64,000 nt of DNA from an uncultured Clostridia bacterium (GTDB lineage Bacteria; Bacillota; Clostridia; TANB77; CAG-508), in NCBI GenBank assembly GCA_934121905.1, contig CAKOVI010000002.1, forward strand, positions 148,768 to 212,767. Direction: 5' to 3'. The position numbers and the translations under genes were made by a program. This document shows positions 35,008-44,876 of the stretch, one piece after another (positions within the stretch are counted from its first letter, which is position 1; every line of letters starts with the position of its first letter). Below the pieces are notes generated by a model. The model was not told where the DNA came from and ran no database searches. It worked only from the letters and a program-made list of their open reading frames with translations.

Positions 35008-37617
35008 ATGCCAGAAAATCAAGATGAAATGAAAATAAAACAAATGATAGACGAATTAGTAGAAAAAGCAAAGAAGGCTTCCAAAGAATACCTAAAACTA
35101 GACCAAAAAACAGTAGACAACATAACAAAAGCCATGTCAATGGCAGGACTAGAACATCATATGGAATTAGCAAAAATGGCGGTAGAAGAAACCGGAAGAG
35201 GAATATATGAGGACAAAATAACAAAGAATATGTTCGCAACAGAATACATCTATCACAGCATAAAACACGAAAAAACAGTAGGAATAATAAGAGAAAATGA
35301 TGAAGATGACTATGTAGAAATAGCAGAGCCAATAGGAGTAATTGCAGGAGTAACACCAGTTACAAACCCAACATCAACAACAATGTTCAAATCAATAATA
35401 GCTGCAAAAACAAGAAATGTAATAATATTTGGGTTCCACCCATCAGCACAAAAATGTTCAGTAAGAGCAGCTGAAATTTTAAAAGAAGCAGCAATAAATG
35501 CGGGAGCACCAGAAAACTGTATATTATGGATACCAGAGCCATCAGTTACAGCTACAAGATTACTTATGAACCATCCAGGAGTTGATTTAATATTAGCAAC
35601 AGGTGGAACAGGAATGGTAAAATCAGCATATTCATGTGGAAAACCAGCATTAGGAGTGGGACCTGGAAATGTGCCATGTGTTATTGAAAAATCAGCAAAA
35701 TTAAAAACATCAGTAAATGATTTAGTAATGTCAAAATCATTTGATAATGGAATGATATGTGCATCAGAGCAATCTGTATTAGTTGAAAAAGAGATATATC
35801 AGGAATTTGAAGAACTAATGAAAAAAGCAGGATGCTATTTTGTAAATCCAGAGGAAAAAGAAAAATTAAAAAATGCAATGTTTGATTGGAATGATGAAAC
35901 AGGTTTTAAACTAAAATCATTTATACCAGGTCAAAGTCCATACCAAATTGCAAAACAAGCAGGATTCGAAGTACCAGAAGATACAAAAGTACTTGTAGTA
36001 TATGAAGAAGGAATAGGAAGAGATTACCCATTCTCTAAAGAAAAATTAAGCCCAGTTTTAACTTATTATATAGTAAATGATTATGAAGAAGCTTTAGAAA
36101 AGGCTGAAAGATTACTAGAATTTGGAGGATTAGGACATACAGCAGTAATCCATTCAGAAGATAGAGAAAAAATATTAGAATTTTCTGAAAAAATGAAAGC
36201 AGGAAGAATAATTGTAAACTCACCATCAACTCATGGAGGAATAGGGGATATTTATAACACAAATATGCCATCATTAACACTTGGATGTGGTTCATTTGGA
36301 GGAAACTCAACAACTGCAAATGTATCTAGTGTAAACCTTATAAATATAAAAAGAGTTGCAAGGAGGAGAGTAAATATGCAATGGTTTAAAGTTCCAGAAA
36401 AAATATATTTTGAAGCAGGTTCAATTGCTTACCTAGAAAAAATGCCAGATATAGAAAGAGCATTTATCGTAACAGACCCAGGAATGGTTAAATTTGGATA
36501 TGTAGATAAAATTTTATATCATATAAGAAAAAGAGCAAATCATGTACATTGTGAAATATTCAGTGAAGTTGAATCTGATCCATCATTTGATACAGTAAAT
36601 AGAGGATTAGAATTAATGAATAACTTTAAACCAGATGTAATAATAGCTTTAGGTGGAGGAAGTGCAATAGATGCAGCAAAAGGAATGTGGCTATTTTATG
36701 AACATCCAGATGCAGACCCAGAAGGACTTAAATTAAAATTTATGGACATAAGAAAGCGTACTTACAAATTCCCAAAACTTGGAGTAAAAGCAAAAATGGT
36801 AGCAATACCAACAACATCGGGAACTGGCTCAGAAGTAACATCATTTGCTGTATTAACAGATAAGGTTAAAAATAAAAAATACCCATTAGCAGATTATGAA
36901 TTAACACCAGATGTAGCAATAGTAGACCCAGACTTAGTAATGAGCCTACCAAAATCAATTACAGCAGATACTGGAATGGATGTACTTACACATGCAATCG
37001 AAAGTTATGTATCTAATATGGCATCAGACTATACTGATGGATTAGCTGAAAAGGCTGCAGAATTGGTGATAGAATATTTATTAGAAGCATATGAACATGG
37101 GGATAATAAAGAAGCTCGTGAAAAAATGCATAATGCAAGTACAATAGCAGGAATGGCATTTACAAATGCATTTTTAGGAATAAATCACTCTCTAGCACAC
37201 AAAATAGGGGCAGAATTCCATTTACCACACGGTAGAATAAATGCAATTTTATTACCTTATGTTATAAAATATAATAGTAGTAGACCTACAAAATTTGTGT
37301 CTTTCCCTAAATATGAATACTTTATAGCAGATGAAAAATATGCAAGACTAGCTAAAAAAGTAGGACTAAAAGCAGATACAGTTGAAGAAGGAATAAATTC
37401 TTTAATTACTAAAATTCAAGAGATGAATGAAAAATTAAATATCCCTAAGTCTTTTAAGGATGCAGGTGTAGATGAAACTGAATTTATGGCAAAAATTGAT
37501 TTATTAGCAGATAGAGCATTTGAAGATCAATGTACTACTGCAAACCCTAGAGTGCCTTTGGTTTCTGAGATGAAACAGATTTTGATTGATAGTTATTATG
37601 GAAATGAAGTGAAATAA
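35008..37617 (+). CDS. adhE: Bifunctional acetaldehyde-CoA/alcohol dehydrogenase AdhE
   Basis: An 869-residue fusion. The N-terminal aldehyde dehydrogenase half has GVTPVTNPTSTT, a TGGTGMVKSAYS turn and Cys251 in SFDNGMICASEQ, the thioester-forming residue. The C-terminal iron alcohol dehydrogenase half (from about 450) has GGGSAIDAAKGMW, PTTSGTGSEVTSFAV, DTGMDVLTHAIESYVS and the iron-binding His in HSLAHKIGAEFHLPHGRINA. It reduces acetyl-CoA to ethanol and regenerates NAD+ in fermentation, forming spirosomes. The gene pairs functionally with pflB/pflA at 53-56 kb. GGAGGAG precedes the ATG. Confidence 0.98.
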   Translation: MPENQDEMKIKQMIDELVEKAKKASKEYLKLDQKTVDNITKAMSMAGLEHHMELAKMAVEETGRGIYEDKITKNMFATEYIYHSIKHEKTVGIIRENDEDDYVEIAEPIGVIAGVTPVTNPTSTTMFKSIIAAKTRNVIIFGFHPSAQKCSVRAAEILKEAAINAGAPENCILWIPEPSVTATRLLMNHPGVDLILATGGTGMVKSAYSCGKPALGVGPGNVPCVIEKSAKLKTSVNDLVMSKSFDNGMICASEQSVLVEKEIYQEFEELMKKAGCYFVNPEEKEKLKNAMFDWNDETGFKLKSFIPGQSPYQIAKQAGFEVPEDTKVLVVYEEGIGRDYPFSKEKLSPVLTYYIVNDYEEALEKAERLLEFGGLGHTAVIHSEDREKILEFSEKMKAGRIIVNSPSTHGGIGDIYNTNMPSLTLGCGSFGGNSTTANVSSVNLINIKRVARRRVNMQWFKVPEKIYFEAGSIAYLEKMPDIERAFIVTDPGMVKFGYVDKILYHIRKRANHVHCEIFSEVESDPSFDTVNRGLELMNNFKPDVIIALGGGSAIDAAKGMWLFYEHPDADPEGLKLKFMDIRKRTYKFPKLGVKAKMVAIPTTSGTGSEVTSFAVLTDKVKNKKYPLADYELTPDVAIVDPDLVMSLPKSITADTGMDVLTHAIESYVSNMASDYTDGLAEKAAELVIEYLLEAYEHGDNKEAREKMHNASTIAGMAFTNAFLGINHSLAHKIGAEFHLPHGRINAILLPYVIKYNSSRPTKFVSFPKYEYFIADEKYARLAKKVGLKADTVEEGINSLITKIQEMNEKLNIPKSFKDAGVDETEFMAKIDLLADRAFEDQCTTANPRVPLVSEMKQILIDSYYGNEVK

Positions 37618-37626
37618 TTTTTTGCA

Positions 37627-37664
37627 AAAGGACCGTTTTCTTTCGAAAAAAGAAACGGTCTTTT
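37627..37664 (+). terminator. Terminator of adhE
   Basis: AAAAGGACCGTTTTCTTT pairs imperfectly with AAAGAAACGGTCTTTT; one bulge. Confidence 0.75.
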
Positions 37665-37718
37665 GTGAAAAGAAACGATTTCTATGAAAAATATTTGAAA
37701 AAAAGGGGAGAAAGTAAA

Positions 37719-39256
37719 ATGCTTTTAAAAGCAAAATTAAAGAAAGACAAAGGTATTACATTATTAGCTCTAGTAGTTACAATTATCATCATAATAATAT
37801 TATCGACAATAACAATAAGCATGGTAACAGGTGAGAATCGGGATAATGAAAAATGCAACTAAAGCAAAAGAGAAAACTGAAATTGAAAACGAAAAAGAAA
37901 TAGTTCAAAGAGCAACAGTAAATGCTATTGGAAAAAATAAATACGGAGACTTAAAACAAGATGAATTGCAAAATCAGTTAGATAAAGAAGCTGAAGAAAA
38001 AACGGAAGCTATAGACGTAGGAAACGAATTTGAAATACTATTTAAAGGGTCAAATAGATATTATGTGGTGGATAAAGATGGAAACATAAGCGAACCACAA
38101 ATAATCATTGATGATAAAAATCCAGGGGATATAACAAAAGATAGAGAAGGAAATGAACTAAAGGGAACGGCACAAGCCCCTTATGAAATATGGTGCGTAG
38201 AAGATTTGATAGAATGGTCAAATAATTATACAAAATATGTGAATAGTTATATAATTTTATGTAGAAATTTAAATTTTAAGTCTAAATATTCTTATCAAGA
38301 TAGTCAGCGAACAGACTATGGGGATTTGAATGGAATTGAAGACGATGGAAATATTTTGATGCATGAGTTAATAACGGGAAGTGGATTTAATCCTATTTAT
38401 AAGTTTATAGGCACTTTTGATGGAAAAGGCTTTACAATAAAGAATTTATATATAGTAAGTGATAACGATGCAGGTTTTATTGTGTATGGAGAAGGTGTGC
38501 TAAAGAATATTTCAATAATGGGAGAAATTAGTAGCAAAAAAAATGCAGGAGTTGTTATATATCTTAGAAATGGAGTTTTAGAAAGAGTAACTAATTATGT
38601 AAGCATAAATGCAACTACAGCTGCAGGATTGGTAGGAGATGGAAGTGGAGAAATAAACAAATGTAGCAATTATGGCGATATTACTGCAGAAGCAGCTGTA
38701 CGGAGGAATATGTGGAGATAGATTTTCTGGAAAAATAGTTAATTGTTTAAACTGTGGAGCTGTAAAATCAAATGGAAATAATAATTACGGGGTAGGTGGA
38801 ATCTGTGGAAATACGTCATCAGATGTAACAATTGAGAATTGTATAAATAGAGGAAAAATATCTTATCTAGGTAAAAGAGCAAGTTGGTATTTTGGAGGAG
38901 CAGGAGGTATAATTGGTTTAATTAGAAATAAAGTAATAATAAAAAATACTATAAATGTTGGAAGTGTGGAATCAACTTCAGTAAGTGGAGCTATATGTGG
39001 AATGGAACTTTATTATTGGAGTAATGGAAGTAAGTATGAACGAGAAAATTTATATTATTTAGATAATGTGAAATTATGTACAGGAAGTATAGAAGACGAT
39101 ACTGAAAATATAAAACTTTTTCATAAAGAGGAGGCTAGAGATATTGTGACAGAATTAAATGACTATATTGAAAAAAATGAAAAAGAAACTGATTATTTAA
39201 AATGGAATTTAGAAAATGATGGATACCCTGGTTTAATTTTACAGGAAAATTCGTAA
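37719..39256 (+). CDS. Type IV pilin-like GLUG-repeat surface protein, needs two +1 shifts
   Basis: Three frames join into one protein of 511 residues. Residues 1-40 are a pilin-like N-terminus: a basic leader, then KGITLLALVVTIIIIIILST, the usual prepilin methylation site and helix. The first +1 shift (codon 41, CGGG) continues NGIMKNATKAKEKTEIENEK, as in other Clostridia pilin-like proteins. The middle has GLUG/cell-surface beta repeats (FDGKGFTIKNLYI). The second +1 shift (CGGA at 38701, about residue 328) continues AVGGICGD, then GVGGICGNTSSDVTIENCIN, in register with the repeats. Without shifts only a 47-residue fragment is made. AAAGGGGAG precedes ATG 37719. The substrate or ligand of the surface domain is unknown. 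Confidence 0.8.
37839..37842 (+). other. CGGG +1 shift site, first of two in the pilin-like gene
   Basis: AAT CGG GAT in the zero frame. Skipping C gives AAT GGG ATA (Asn-Gly-Ile). It is the only site with G as fourth base. Confidence 0.85.
38701..38704 (+). other. CGGA +1 shift site, second in the pilin-like gene
   Basis: GTA CGG AGG in the current frame. Skipping C gives GTA GGA GGA (Val-Gly-Gly), the GLUG motif seen again downstream as GVGGICGN. Confidence 0.87.
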
Positions 39257-39380
39257 TAAAATTTTAAAGTTTGTAAAAGGAAAAATGGATTCATAAAATT
39301 TTTTTCATAAAAATGGAAACAAAAGCATATAATATACTAACACCAAACAACAGAAACAAAAAAGTAAAATATTACCAAAT

Positions 39381-39409
39381 TTGACAAAATTCGAAAAAGG
39401 CGGTATAAT
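39381..39409 (+). promoter_or_regulatory. Promoter of the G5/transglycosylase-like gene
   Basis: TTGACA (39381-39386), 17 bases, TATAAT (39404-39409): perfect consensus, about 30 bases before the start codon. Confidence 0.85.
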
Positions 39410-39440
39410 AAAGACTGTTGTTAAAGGAGGTATCTGTTAT

Positions 39441-40391
39441 ATGCAGAAAAACAAAAAGAAACTATCATTAATAAAAATGATAATAATATGTTTAATATTA
39501 GTCTTGCTTTCAGGAGTGGGAGTAATGGCTGTAACAACACAAGTAAACACAGTAAAAATCCAATTAGCAAATGGATATGAAATGACAGTGCTTACATCAA
39601 AGACAAATGTAAAAGAAATACTAGAAGATAATAATATAATACTAGAAAATAATGAAAAAGCAACACCAAATGTTGATGAAGAAATATCAGCAGACAAGCT
39701 AATAAAAATAACAGACAAGTCTAATCAAGAAATAGAAGTTGCAAAAGTATCAGAAAGTGGAATAGAAACATCACTTGAAACAATACTTGGAGCATACTCA
39801 CAAATAACAGAAAAAATAGTTGAGGAAGAAGAAGCTATTCCATTTGAAACAATAACAAAAGACATATCAAATGGAGCTGCATCAACAAAAAATAAAGTGC
39901 TACAAGAAGGTGTAGAAGGAAAGAAAAAAGTTACTTACAAAGTAAAATATCAAAATGATACTGAAATAGAAAAAAATAAAATTTCAGAAGAAACAATCCA
40001 AGAGCCAGTAAATAAAATAATACAAGTAAGTTCTAATGTGATATCATCAAGATCTGAAGGAACATCTAGAGGAAAAATAACAGGAACAGCTTCAGAATAT
40101 CAAGAATATGCAAGAGAAAGATGCTCTGCATATGGATGGTCTGATGGAGACTTTGGAGCACTTGTAAAATTATGGAATAGAGAAAGTGGTTGGAATCCAA
40201 ATACACGTAATAGTAGCTCAGGTGCATACGGAATACCACAAGCATTACCAGCATCAAAAATGGCATCAGCAGGTTCTGATTATATGACAAATTACAAAAC
40301 TCAAATAAATTGGGGATTAAGCTATATTAGTTCAAGATATGGTAGTCCGTCTTCAGCTTGGAGTTATTTCCAAAGTAATGGATGGTATTAG
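39441..40391 (+). CDS. Secreted wall protein: DUF348, G5 and C-terminal transglycosylase-like domain
   Basis: A 316-residue protein with a signal or anchor helix at about residues 8-28, a DUF348 ubiquitin-like unit (VNTVKIQLANGYEMTVLTSKT), a G5 domain (EEAIPFETITKDISNGAAST to YKVKYQNDTEI) and a C-terminal domain ALVKLWNRESGWNPNTRNSSSGAYGIPQALP with the Glu and SGAYG.PQ pattern of lytic transglycosylase-like enzymes. This combination is typical of Rpf/Sps-like wall hydrolases. AAAGGAGG stands before ATG 39441; an upstream open frame is not used. Confidence 0.85.
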   Translation: MQKNKKKLSLIKMIIICLILVLLSGVGVMAVTTQVNTVKIQLANGYEMTVLTSKTNVKEILEDNNIILENNEKATPNVDEEISADKLIKITDKSNQEIEVAKVSESGIETSLETILGAYSQITEKIVEEEEAIPFETITKDISNGAASTKNKVLQEGVEGKKKVTYKVKYQNDTEIEKNKISEETIQEPVNKIIQVSSNVISSRSEGTSRGKITGTASEYQEYARERCSAYGWSDGDFGALVKLWNRESGWNPNTRNSSSGAYGIPQALPASKMASAGSDYMTNYKTQINWGLSYISSRYGSPSSAWSYFQSNGWY

Positions 40392-40481
40392 AATAAAGGG
40401 AATAGCAAGTTGGGAGTATTTTCAATTTGCTATTTTTTTGTTTAAAAAAAATAGCAAAAAAATTTCAAACATCAAAAAAAC

Positions 40482-40510
40482 TTTACAAAACGCCAAAAAA
40501 TTTATATAAT
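40482..40510 (+). promoter_or_regulatory. Promoter of the exoA/xthA gene
   Basis: TTTACA (40482-40487), 17 bases, TATAAT (40505-40510). Confidence 0.75.
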
Positions 40511-40523
40511 ATACCCATACAAA

Positions 40524-40550
40524 ATTGAACCAAAAAGACCCGGTTCCAAT
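40524..40550 (+). repeat. Palindrome in the exoA/xthA leader (GGACC repeat family)
   Basis: ATTGAACC pairs with GGTTCCAAT with one bulge around AAAAAGACCC. It lies between promoter and ribosome site. Confidence 0.6.
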
Positions 40551-40576
40551 AGTTCAAAAAGAAAGGCAATCAAAAT

Positions 40577-41366
40577 ATGAAATTAATATCATGGAATGTA
40601 AACGGAATAAGAGCATGCCTAAAAAAAGGATTTGAAGAATTTTTTAAATCACAAGATGCCGACATATTCTGTTTACAAGAAACAAAAATGCAAATAATAG
40701 AAGGACAAGAATCAAAAGAAATACAAGAAATTTTAAATTTACCGATATTCAAAAATTATCATTGTTACTGGAACAGTGCCGAAAAAAAAGGATACTCGGG
40801 AACAGCAATATTCACAAAAAAAGAGCCAATATCAGTAAAATATGGAATAAATATACCAGAACATGACAAAGAAGGAAGAGTAATAACATTAGAATTTGAA
40901 AAATTTTATATGGTAGATATCTACACTCCAAATTCAAAAAGAGAACTTGAAAGGCTACGGATATAGGCAAATTTGGGAAGATGAGATAAGAGAATACTTA
41001 TTAGAGTTAAATCGACAAAAGCCAGTAATTATGTGTGGAGACTTAAATGTAGCACATAAAGAAATCGACCTAAAAAATCCGAAAACAAATAGAAGGAATG
41101 CAGGATTTACTGATGAAGAAAGAAACAAAATGACAGAGCTATTAGATGCAGGTTTTACAGATACTTTTAGATATTTATATCCAGATAAAAAAGACTGTTA
41201 TAGTTGGTGGTCATATATGGGAAAAGCCAGAGAAAAAAATGTAGGATGGAGAATAGATTATTTTATAGTGTCAAATGATATAAAACAAAAAATAAAAGAG
41301 GCAAGTATTTATTCAGACATATATGGAAGTGACCATTGTCCAGTGGGGTTAGAAATAGAAATTTAA
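40577..41366 (+). CDS. xthA: Exodeoxyribonuclease III (ExoA/XthA AP endonuclease), needs +1 shift at CGGA
   Basis: With a +1 shift at codon 128 the enzyme is 262 residues, normal for the family. The first half has LISWNVNGIRAC, IFCLQETK with the metal-binding Glu, NSAEKKGYSGTAIF and VDIYTPNSKRELERL. After the shift come GYRQIWEDEIREY, VIMCGDLNVAHKEIDLKNP, GFTDEERNKM, SWWSYMGKAREKNVGWRIDY and GSDHCPVGLEI with the catalytic Asp-His. Each half alone lacks active-site residues. It cleaves DNA at abasic sites in base-excision repair. Read as sense, CGG is followed by ATA TAG, which ends the protein two codons later. Confidence 0.9.
40958..40961 (+). other. CGGA +1 shift site in exoA/xthA
   Basis: CTA CGG ATA TAG in the zero frame. 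Skipping C gives CTA GGA TAT AGG (Leu-Gly-Tyr-Arg), the position where relatives read RLxYRxxW. Confidence 0.92.
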
Positions 41367-41370
41367 TAAT

Positions 41371-41434
41371 TGCCCCATTTGGACCGGTTCTTTTTGGGAA
41401 AAATGCCCCAAAAAGAACCGGTCCAAATGGGGCA
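41371..41434. repeat. Large perfect palindrome of the GGACCGGTTC family
   Basis: Two 28-base arms (41371-41398 and 41407-41434) are exact reverse complements with an 8-base loop. Each holds TTTGGACCGGTTCTTTTTGG. It lies between the stop of exoA/xthA and the AI-2E transporter's ribosome site, so it may end one transcript and enter the next leader. Confidence 0.9.
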
Positions 41435-41450
41435 GAAAGGAAGTAAAAAA

Positions 41451-42572
41451 ATGAAAGAAGAAATAAAAAGTCACGGCAAAACATGGTTGTTTTTCTTCAC
41501 AATAGGAATTGCACTAATGCTTGCATACAAAATAATAGAAAGTATAGGAAATTTAACAAATGTTATAGGAAACCTAATATCAATTGTTTCACCATTTTTT
41601 GCAGGATTATTAATGGCATACTTATTATACATACCAGAAAATAAAATAGAAAAATCATATAGAAAAGCAAAACCAAAATTTATAAGAAAACACGCAAGAA
41701 AATTTGCTATTCTCACAACATATCTAATAGCAATTTTATTATTGATAATAATCATAAATTTCATATTACCTGTTTTAATAGAAAGTATAAATGAATTAAT
41801 AGGAAATTTGGAAAATTACTATAATAAAGTAATAGAAACATATAACAACTTACCAGATGACTCAATTTTCAAAACAGAAAAAGTATATAATGCATTAAAA
41901 GAGTTGCAAAACTTTGATGTACAAAAATATCTGAGTTTTGATAGAATTACAGGATATGTAAAAGGAGTAGTAGGATTTGCAACAGGAATATTTGATATAT
42001 TTGTTGCTCTTGTAGTATCAATATATATATTAGCCGAAAGAAATGAAATACTAGCATTCTTTAAAAGGTTAACAAAAGTGATGTTTAAAGAAAAAACAGT
42101 AAATCGTATCGAAAAATATTTTTATAGAGCTAATGGAGTATTTTTCAAATTCATATCTAGTCAATTTATAGATGCAGTTATAGTTGGGGTATTAGCTACA
42201 ATTGTAATGAAATTATTACACATAAAATATGCATCATTATTAGGATTTTCAATAGGACTATTTAATATGATACCATATTTTGGAGCAATAATTGCAGTGT
42301 CTATATCTGCAATAATAACACTAATAACAGGAGGGGTATCAACAGCAGCAATAATGCTTATATCAATAGTAATTTTGCAACAAATAGATGCAAACATAAT
42401 AAATCCAAAAATAATAGGAGACTCGCTTGAAATAAGTCCGATACTTGTTATATTATCTGTAACAATTGGAGGAGGATATTTTGGTGTACTTGGAATGTTT
42501 TTAGGAGTTCCTGCTGCAGCAATTTTAAAAATTTTGGTAAATGATTACATTGACAATAAGCTTGAAGTGTAG
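41451..42572 (+). CDS. AI-2E family transporter
   Basis: A 373-residue protein with about eight transmembrane helices and a large extracytoplasmic segment at about residues 110-180. The C-terminal half has FSIGLFNMIPYFGAIIAVSI, QQIDANIINPKIIGDSLEIS and GGGYFGVLGMFLGVPAAAIL, all diagnostic of the AI-2E/PerM family. Members export autoinducer-2, act in Na+/H+ exchange or assist sporulation; substrate here unknown. AAAGGAAG precedes ATG 41451. The upstream frame only covers the palindrome and is not coding. Confidence 0.9.
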   Translation: MKEEIKSHGKTWLFFFTIGIALMLAYKIIESIGNLTNVIGNLISIVSPFFAGLLMAYLLYIPENKIEKSYRKAKPKFIRKHARKFAILTTYLIAILLLIIIINFILPVLIESINELIGNLENYYNKVIETYNNLPDDSIFKTEKVYNALKELQNFDVQKYLSFDRITGYVKGVVGFATGIFDIFVALVVSIYILAERNEILAFFKRLTKVMFKEKTVNRIEKYFYRANGVFFKFISSQFIDAVIVGVLATIVMKLLHIKYASLLGFSIGLFNMIPYFGAIIAVSISAIITLITGGVSTAAIMLISIVILQQIDANIINPKIIGDSLEISPILVILSVTIGGGYFGVLGMFLGVPAAAILKILVNDYIDNKLEV

Positions 42573-42619
42573 TATATTAATGGTGGACAAGTAGATTAGT
42601 GCAATGAAAGGAGAAACTT

Positions 42620-43819
42620 ATGCGAGAAACCAGAAATGGAAAAATAATAATAAAATTTAGTCTAATGTGGTTTTTTATTGCCATAATTATAATTGCGTTA
42701 ATAGTATCATTTTTCAAAAACAGAATATTTGCCACAAATACAAATGATGAAGAAAAAGAAACATTAGTAGCTTTTGAGCAAAATCAAAAGTCAGTTGATG
42801 TAATTCAGGTAATGTTGGATAACACAGATTCAAACAAAAAAATGGTAAATGAACAAAGAGTAGTAGAGTTTCAAACTGAATATGAAGATAATCCAAATTT
42901 ACCAAAAGACGAAGAAAAAGTAAAGCAAGAAGGAAAAAATGGAAAAGTTCAAGTAACAGCACTTCAAGGATATCAAAATAATGAAATGGTAAGTGAAGAC
43001 ATAATAGAAAGCACAACTTTAGAAGAAGTTGTAACCAAAATAATATATAAAGGTACTTCAGAATTCTTAAAAAAATACAAAGTACATATTGATGACCAAA
43101 TGTATCTATTAGAAGCAGAAGACTTAAAAGAAGCAGCAACAGATGATTCAACAACAATATGCAAAGTTCCAAGATACTTAAATGTAAAACTAAAAGAAGC
43201 AGGAGAAGAATGGATAAAAGTAACTTATAATGGAAAAGACGGATATTTAAAAACAACAAACATTACATCAGAAGCTGTAACGCCAATAATAAAAGAAAAA
43301 AATAGAGTTGCAACATTAAAAAATAACTTAAATATAGATATGGACTTAAGTTCACCAAGTGGATTAACACTTAGCGATTATAAAACTGTACTTTCAAATA
43401 ATTTAAGTGACAAAAATAAAATATTTGAGCAAAATGCAGAAGCATTTTATAAAGCAGAACAAAAATATAAAGTAAATGGAATTTTTATAGCAGCAGTTGG
43501 AATACATGAAAGTGCATGGGGAACTTCAAAAATAGCAAGTGACAAAAAGAATTTATTTGGATTTACAGCATATGATAGCGACCCATATAATAGTGCAACA
43601 ACATTTGACAGTTATGAAAATGCCATAAACAAAGTTGCAGAAACATTATCAACAAAATATCTACATACTGCAGGAACCAAAATAGGTGATGATTTAATTG
43701 CAACAGGAGCTTACTTTAATGGAACATCAGCAAAATCTGTAAATGTTAGATATGCAAGTGATGAGGCTTGGGCAGATAAAGTATTTAATTATATGCAATA
43801 TCTATATGGAAAATTGTAA
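42620..43819 (+). CDS. Membrane-anchored N-acetylglucosaminidase with SH3-like domain
   Basis: A 399-residue protein with a transmembrane helix at about residues 11-31, a charged linker, an SH3-like module (YLNVKLKEAGEEWIKVTYNGKDGYLKT, about 193-220) and a C-terminal glucosaminidase domain: NAEAFYKAEQKYKVNGIFIA, AVGIHESAWGTSKIASDKKN with the catalytic Glu, LFGFTAYD and ATTFDSYENAINKVAETLS. It would cut the glycan backbone of peptidoglycan outside the cell. GAAAGGAG precedes the ATG. The next gene follows after 26 bases and may share its transcript. Confidence 0.9.
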   Translation: MRETRNGKIIIKFSLMWFFIAIIIIALIVSFFKNRIFATNTNDEEKETLVAFEQNQKSVDVIQVMLDNTDSNKKMVNEQRVVEFQTEYEDNPNLPKDEEKVKQEGKNGKVQVTALQGYQNNEMVSEDIIESTTLEEVVTKIIYKGTSEFLKKYKVHIDDQMYLLEAEDLKEAATDDSTTICKVPRYLNVKLKEAGEEWIKVTYNGKDGYLKTTNITSEAVTPIIKEKNRVATLKNNLNIDMDLSSPSGLTLSDYKTVLSNNLSDKNKIFEQNAEAFYKAEQKYKVNGIFIAAVGIHESAWGTSKIASDKKNLFGFTAYDSDPYNSATTFDSYENAINKVAETLSTKYLHTAGTKIGDDLIATGAYFNGTSAKSVNVRYASDEAWADKVFNYMQYLYGKL

Positions 43820-43845
43820 AATAAAAAAGGTAATAAGGTAAAAAA

Positions 43846-44787
43846 ATGAAAATCAAAAGAAAAGAAAAATACATATTGCTTGTTTTATTAATATTAATAA
43901 TTGTTTTATTATTTTTAGGAGGAAGAATAATATCCAAAAATATAAAAGCAAAAAGATTTGCAAGTCAAGAATTTAAAGTATATGAAAATAACCAAGAGCA
44001 AGTTTTTAAAATAGAAAAAATTATTGTATGTAGTAGTGCAGGAGCTACAGATTTAAGCGAAAAACAAAATTTACAAGATTTAAATATATACCAATATACC
44101 GACATTGCAGTATATATTGATAATGGAGAAGAACTTAGCAATAAAAATACAATAAAAGAACTTTATATAGATAATATCAGTTTAGAAGGACCAAATGATA
44201 TTGGTCAAAAAAGCTTAAACTATAAAAATATAAACAAACTTGGATTAAAAAAAGATGCAATAAAAAAAGACAATCAAAGTGATGGTATATTTAGTAGTTT
44301 AAATAACAATACCAATACATCTAATTCAATTGATGTAGGTAGTATTGCTACTAATGAAACAGATAATACAACAGAAGATGTAGACAATGAACAGGAAAAT
44401 CAAGATAATATTCAAAATGAAAGAATTGATTTTAACATAGTATACACAAATGAAGAAAATGACTCTGCAAATTATAATAATCCAACATTTTATACAGACT
44501 GTTCAAACCCTATAACGCTAGAATATTTAAATAACGATATAGTTACTCATTATAAAATGGATGAAAATAAGACAATAGCATTTGATGGCAGTATTCTAAA
44601 AGAAGCAGGAGTAGACTTACAAACTTTAAATTGTAAGGTTAAATTCAAAATAAATATTGTAAATAACATGAATCAAAAATATTCTTGTTGGATTAATTTT
44701 GCAATACCTTTAGATGACATATATGAAGGTACAACTCTTAAAGGAAAATCGACCAATAACCAAAAATATATATTTTTTAGAGAATAA
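43846..44787 (+). CDS. Membrane-anchored protein of unknown function
   Basis: A 313-residue protein with a lysine-rich N-terminus, a transmembrane helix at about residues 9-26 and an extracytoplasmic region. A low-complexity Asn/Thr/Asp/Glu linker at about 150-200 splits two beta-rich parts, the second ending in CWINFAIPLDDIYEGTTLKG. No family recognised. It follows the glucosaminidase gene closely and ends in a terminator, so an envelope role is likely by context only. Confidence 0.5.
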   Translation: MKIKRKEKYILLVLLILIIVLLFLGGRIISKNIKAKRFASQEFKVYENNQEQVFKIEKIIVCSSAGATDLSEKQNLQDLNIYQYTDIAVYIDNGEELSNKNTIKELYIDNISLEGPNDIGQKSLNYKNINKLGLKKDAIKKDNQSDGIFSSLNNNTNTSNSIDVGSIATNETDNTTEDVDNEQENQDNIQNERIDFNIVYTNEENDSANYNNPTFYTDCSNPITLEYLNNDIVTHYKMDENKTIAFDGSILKEAGVDLQTLNCKVKFKINIVNNMNQKYSCWINFAIPLDDIYEGTTLKGKSTNNQKYIFFRE

Positions 44788-44811
44788 GATAGAAATTTAT
44801 CTTATTCTTTT
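44782..44811 (+). terminator. Terminator after the membrane-anchored protein
   Basis: GAATAAGATA and TATCTTATTC form a 10-bp stem that includes the stop codon; TTTTT follows. Confidence 0.75.
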
Positions 44812-44876
44812 TACATATATTTCACTTTATACTAATAAAATTAAAAGAATTGCAAAATATATGTATAGGTGATAAA

